Shown: piece after piece, positions 4,251-5,092 of the stretch
Layout of the letters: each line of letters starts with the position of its first letter
Position numbering within the stretch: position 1 is the stretch's first letter
Assembly (NCBI GenBank): GCA_025455595.1
Contig: JALOMD010000306.1
Location: 1 to 5,092, forward strand
Origin: Cytophagales bacterium
GTDB lineage: Bacteria > Bacteroidota > Bacteroidia > Cytophagales > 172606-1
Direction: 5' to 3'
Length of the DNA: 5,092 nt
The notes under the pieces: model-generated
The model's input: only the letters and a program-made list of their open reading frames with translations
The model's database searches: none
Told to the model about the DNA's origin: nothing
Program-made: the position numbers and the translations under genes

Positions 4251-5092
4251 CAACATCGCCGCGCCGAAAACCCCGGCACTGTCGCCGAGTGCAGGCTTGA
4301 GGAAAATGGTGTCGAGGCGGTTGTTGAAGACGTGCTTGCGTACCTCGGCAATGCCTTCGGTGTAGAGCAGGCCCACGTTACTCACGCCGCCGCCCAGCAC
4401 AATCACGTCCGGATCCAAGATGTTGATAACCACCGACATGGCCTTGCCAAACATCTCCACCAGCCGCCGCATGGTGGCCGTGGCGTGCGGGTCGGTGCCG
4501 GCTTCGTGGCGTTGCACAATTTCCTTGAGCTTGAGCGACTCGCCCGACAGCGAGGTGTAATAACGCTGCAAGGCCGGGCCGGCAATGACACGTTCCACAC
4601 AACCCACTTTGCCGCAATAGCACTGCCCCCCCGACTCGTCGAGGAAGTTGTGGCCCCATTCGCCGCCGATGCCCTGCCGCCCGTTGATCACCCGGCCGTT
4701 CACCACCACGCCGCCGCCCACACCCGTGCCCATGATGACCCCGAACACCACTTCGGCATTAGGCATTTCGCGACGCACGGCACCAAGGCGTGCTTCGGCC
4801 AAGGCGAAACAGTTGGCATCGTTGGCCATCATGGTCGGCAAGCCCAGTTTGGCCTCCAAGTCAACTTTGAACGGTTGTCCGTTCAGGCAGGTGGTGTTGC
4901 TGTTTTTGAGCAGGCCCGTAATCGGATCCAACGCGCCGGGCGTGCCGATGCCGATGCGTTCGGGTCGTAGGCTGGTTTCGTCGGTCATCATTTGCACCAG
5001 CAGTGCGATGCGGCCCAGAATGTGGTCGTAGCCGTGCTGGGCCTCGGTGTCAATGCGCATCCGGCAGCGCACGTCGGGCTTTTCCACCGACT
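4242..5092 (-). CDS. ROK-family sugar kinase, 5' end outside the window
   Basis: About 282 residues of a ROK protein are present; the N-terminus, including the DxGGTK ATP-binding motif, lies beyond the right edge. A GTG at 5087 is an internal Val, not a start, because ROK proteins have sequence before this point. Counting from that Val, visible features are IGIGTPGALDP at 45-55, the catalytic Asp D90 in ANDANCFALAEARLGA, the phosphate loop GVIMGTGVGGGVVVNGR at 116-132, GEWGHN with E143 and H146, and the zinc motif CYCGKVGCVE with C156, C158 and C163. The spacing H-x9-C-x-C-x4-C is that of zinc-binding ROK kinases such as Mak and NagK. It therefore most likely phosphorylates a free hexose or amino sugar using ATP in the cytoplasm. 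Absence of an HTH cannot be checked. The gene converges on the hydratase, and its last codons overlap a heptad repeat. Confidence 0.9.
   Translation of the reverse strand, partial: SVEKPDVRCRMRIDTEAQHGYDHILGRIALLVQMMTDETSLRPERIGIGTPGALDPITGLLKNSNTTCLNGQPFKVDLEAKLGLPTMMANDANCFALAEARLGAVRREMPNAEVVFGVIMGTGVGGGVVVNGRVINGRQGIGGEWGHNFLDESGGQCYCGKVGCVERVIAGPALQRYYTSLSGESLKLKEIVQRHEAGTDPHATATMRRLVEMFGKAMSVVINILDPDVIVLGGGVSNVGLLYTEGIAEVRKHVFNNRLDTIFLKPALGDSAGVFGAAMLVV

Noticed and set aside
3944..4300. 118-codon plus-strand frame between the convergent genes
   Set aside because: It runs through palindromes and heptads and ends inside the kinase gene on the other strand; the protein has no recognisable pattern.
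4239..4970. 243-codon plus-strand frame opposite the kinase
   Set aside because: Shadow of the ROK gene; His/Ala/Val-rich with no domain motif.

Overview
The window holds four gene loci separated by repeat-rich intergenic DNA. The organism is probably a moderately GC-rich member of the Bacteroidota, with a Saprospiraceae-like lineage as my best guess. That is inference: the protein families look like Bacteroidota versions, there are no clear Shine-Dalgarno sequences before the starts, and the intergenic repeats are of a kind I associate with that group. No marker gene is present to confirm it.

Region 1 (1-1259) is a two-gene cassette. A winged-helix/HTH protein (54-587) overlaps by 23 bases a nucleotidyltransferase of the AbiEii type (565-1259). 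This is the layout of an AbiE-like toxin-antitoxin pair. A perfect 16-bp inverted repeat touches the first start codon. The nucleotidyltransferase is split between two frames, and the break falls exactly on a T TTT TTA heptamer in the phase used for -1 ribosomal frameshifting. A one-base loss in a T run explains it equally well. The cassette looks less GC-rich than the genes beyond it (30 of 60 bases are G/C at 541-600, against 47 of 60 at 2041-2100), so it may be an acquired module.

Region 2 (1426-2523) is an Ldh/MDH2-family NAD(P)-dependent 2-oxoacid oxidoreductase. A 532-base gap follows. It contains a strong intrinsic terminator at 2758-2788 that lies far from the preceding stop codon and may end a small RNA.

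Region 3 (3056-3835) is a complete enoyl-CoA hydratase (crotonase) with both catalytic glutamates. It converges on Region 4 (4242 to beyond 5092, minus strand), a ROK-family sugar kinase whose N-terminus lies outside the window. These three metabolic genes look like independent transcription units, not one pathway.

The least ordinary feature is the intergenic DNA. Degenerate tandem repeats with an exact 7-base period sit against the edges of every gene: CGTTTNN or TTGAGNN after stops, ACTTNNN or TCTNACC before starts. Four copies of a GGCGTTTTGGGCA palindrome lie just outside them. The 3836-4241 gap between the convergent genes adds a long hairpin element and a nested palindrome of CCGTAGGGGC-type units.
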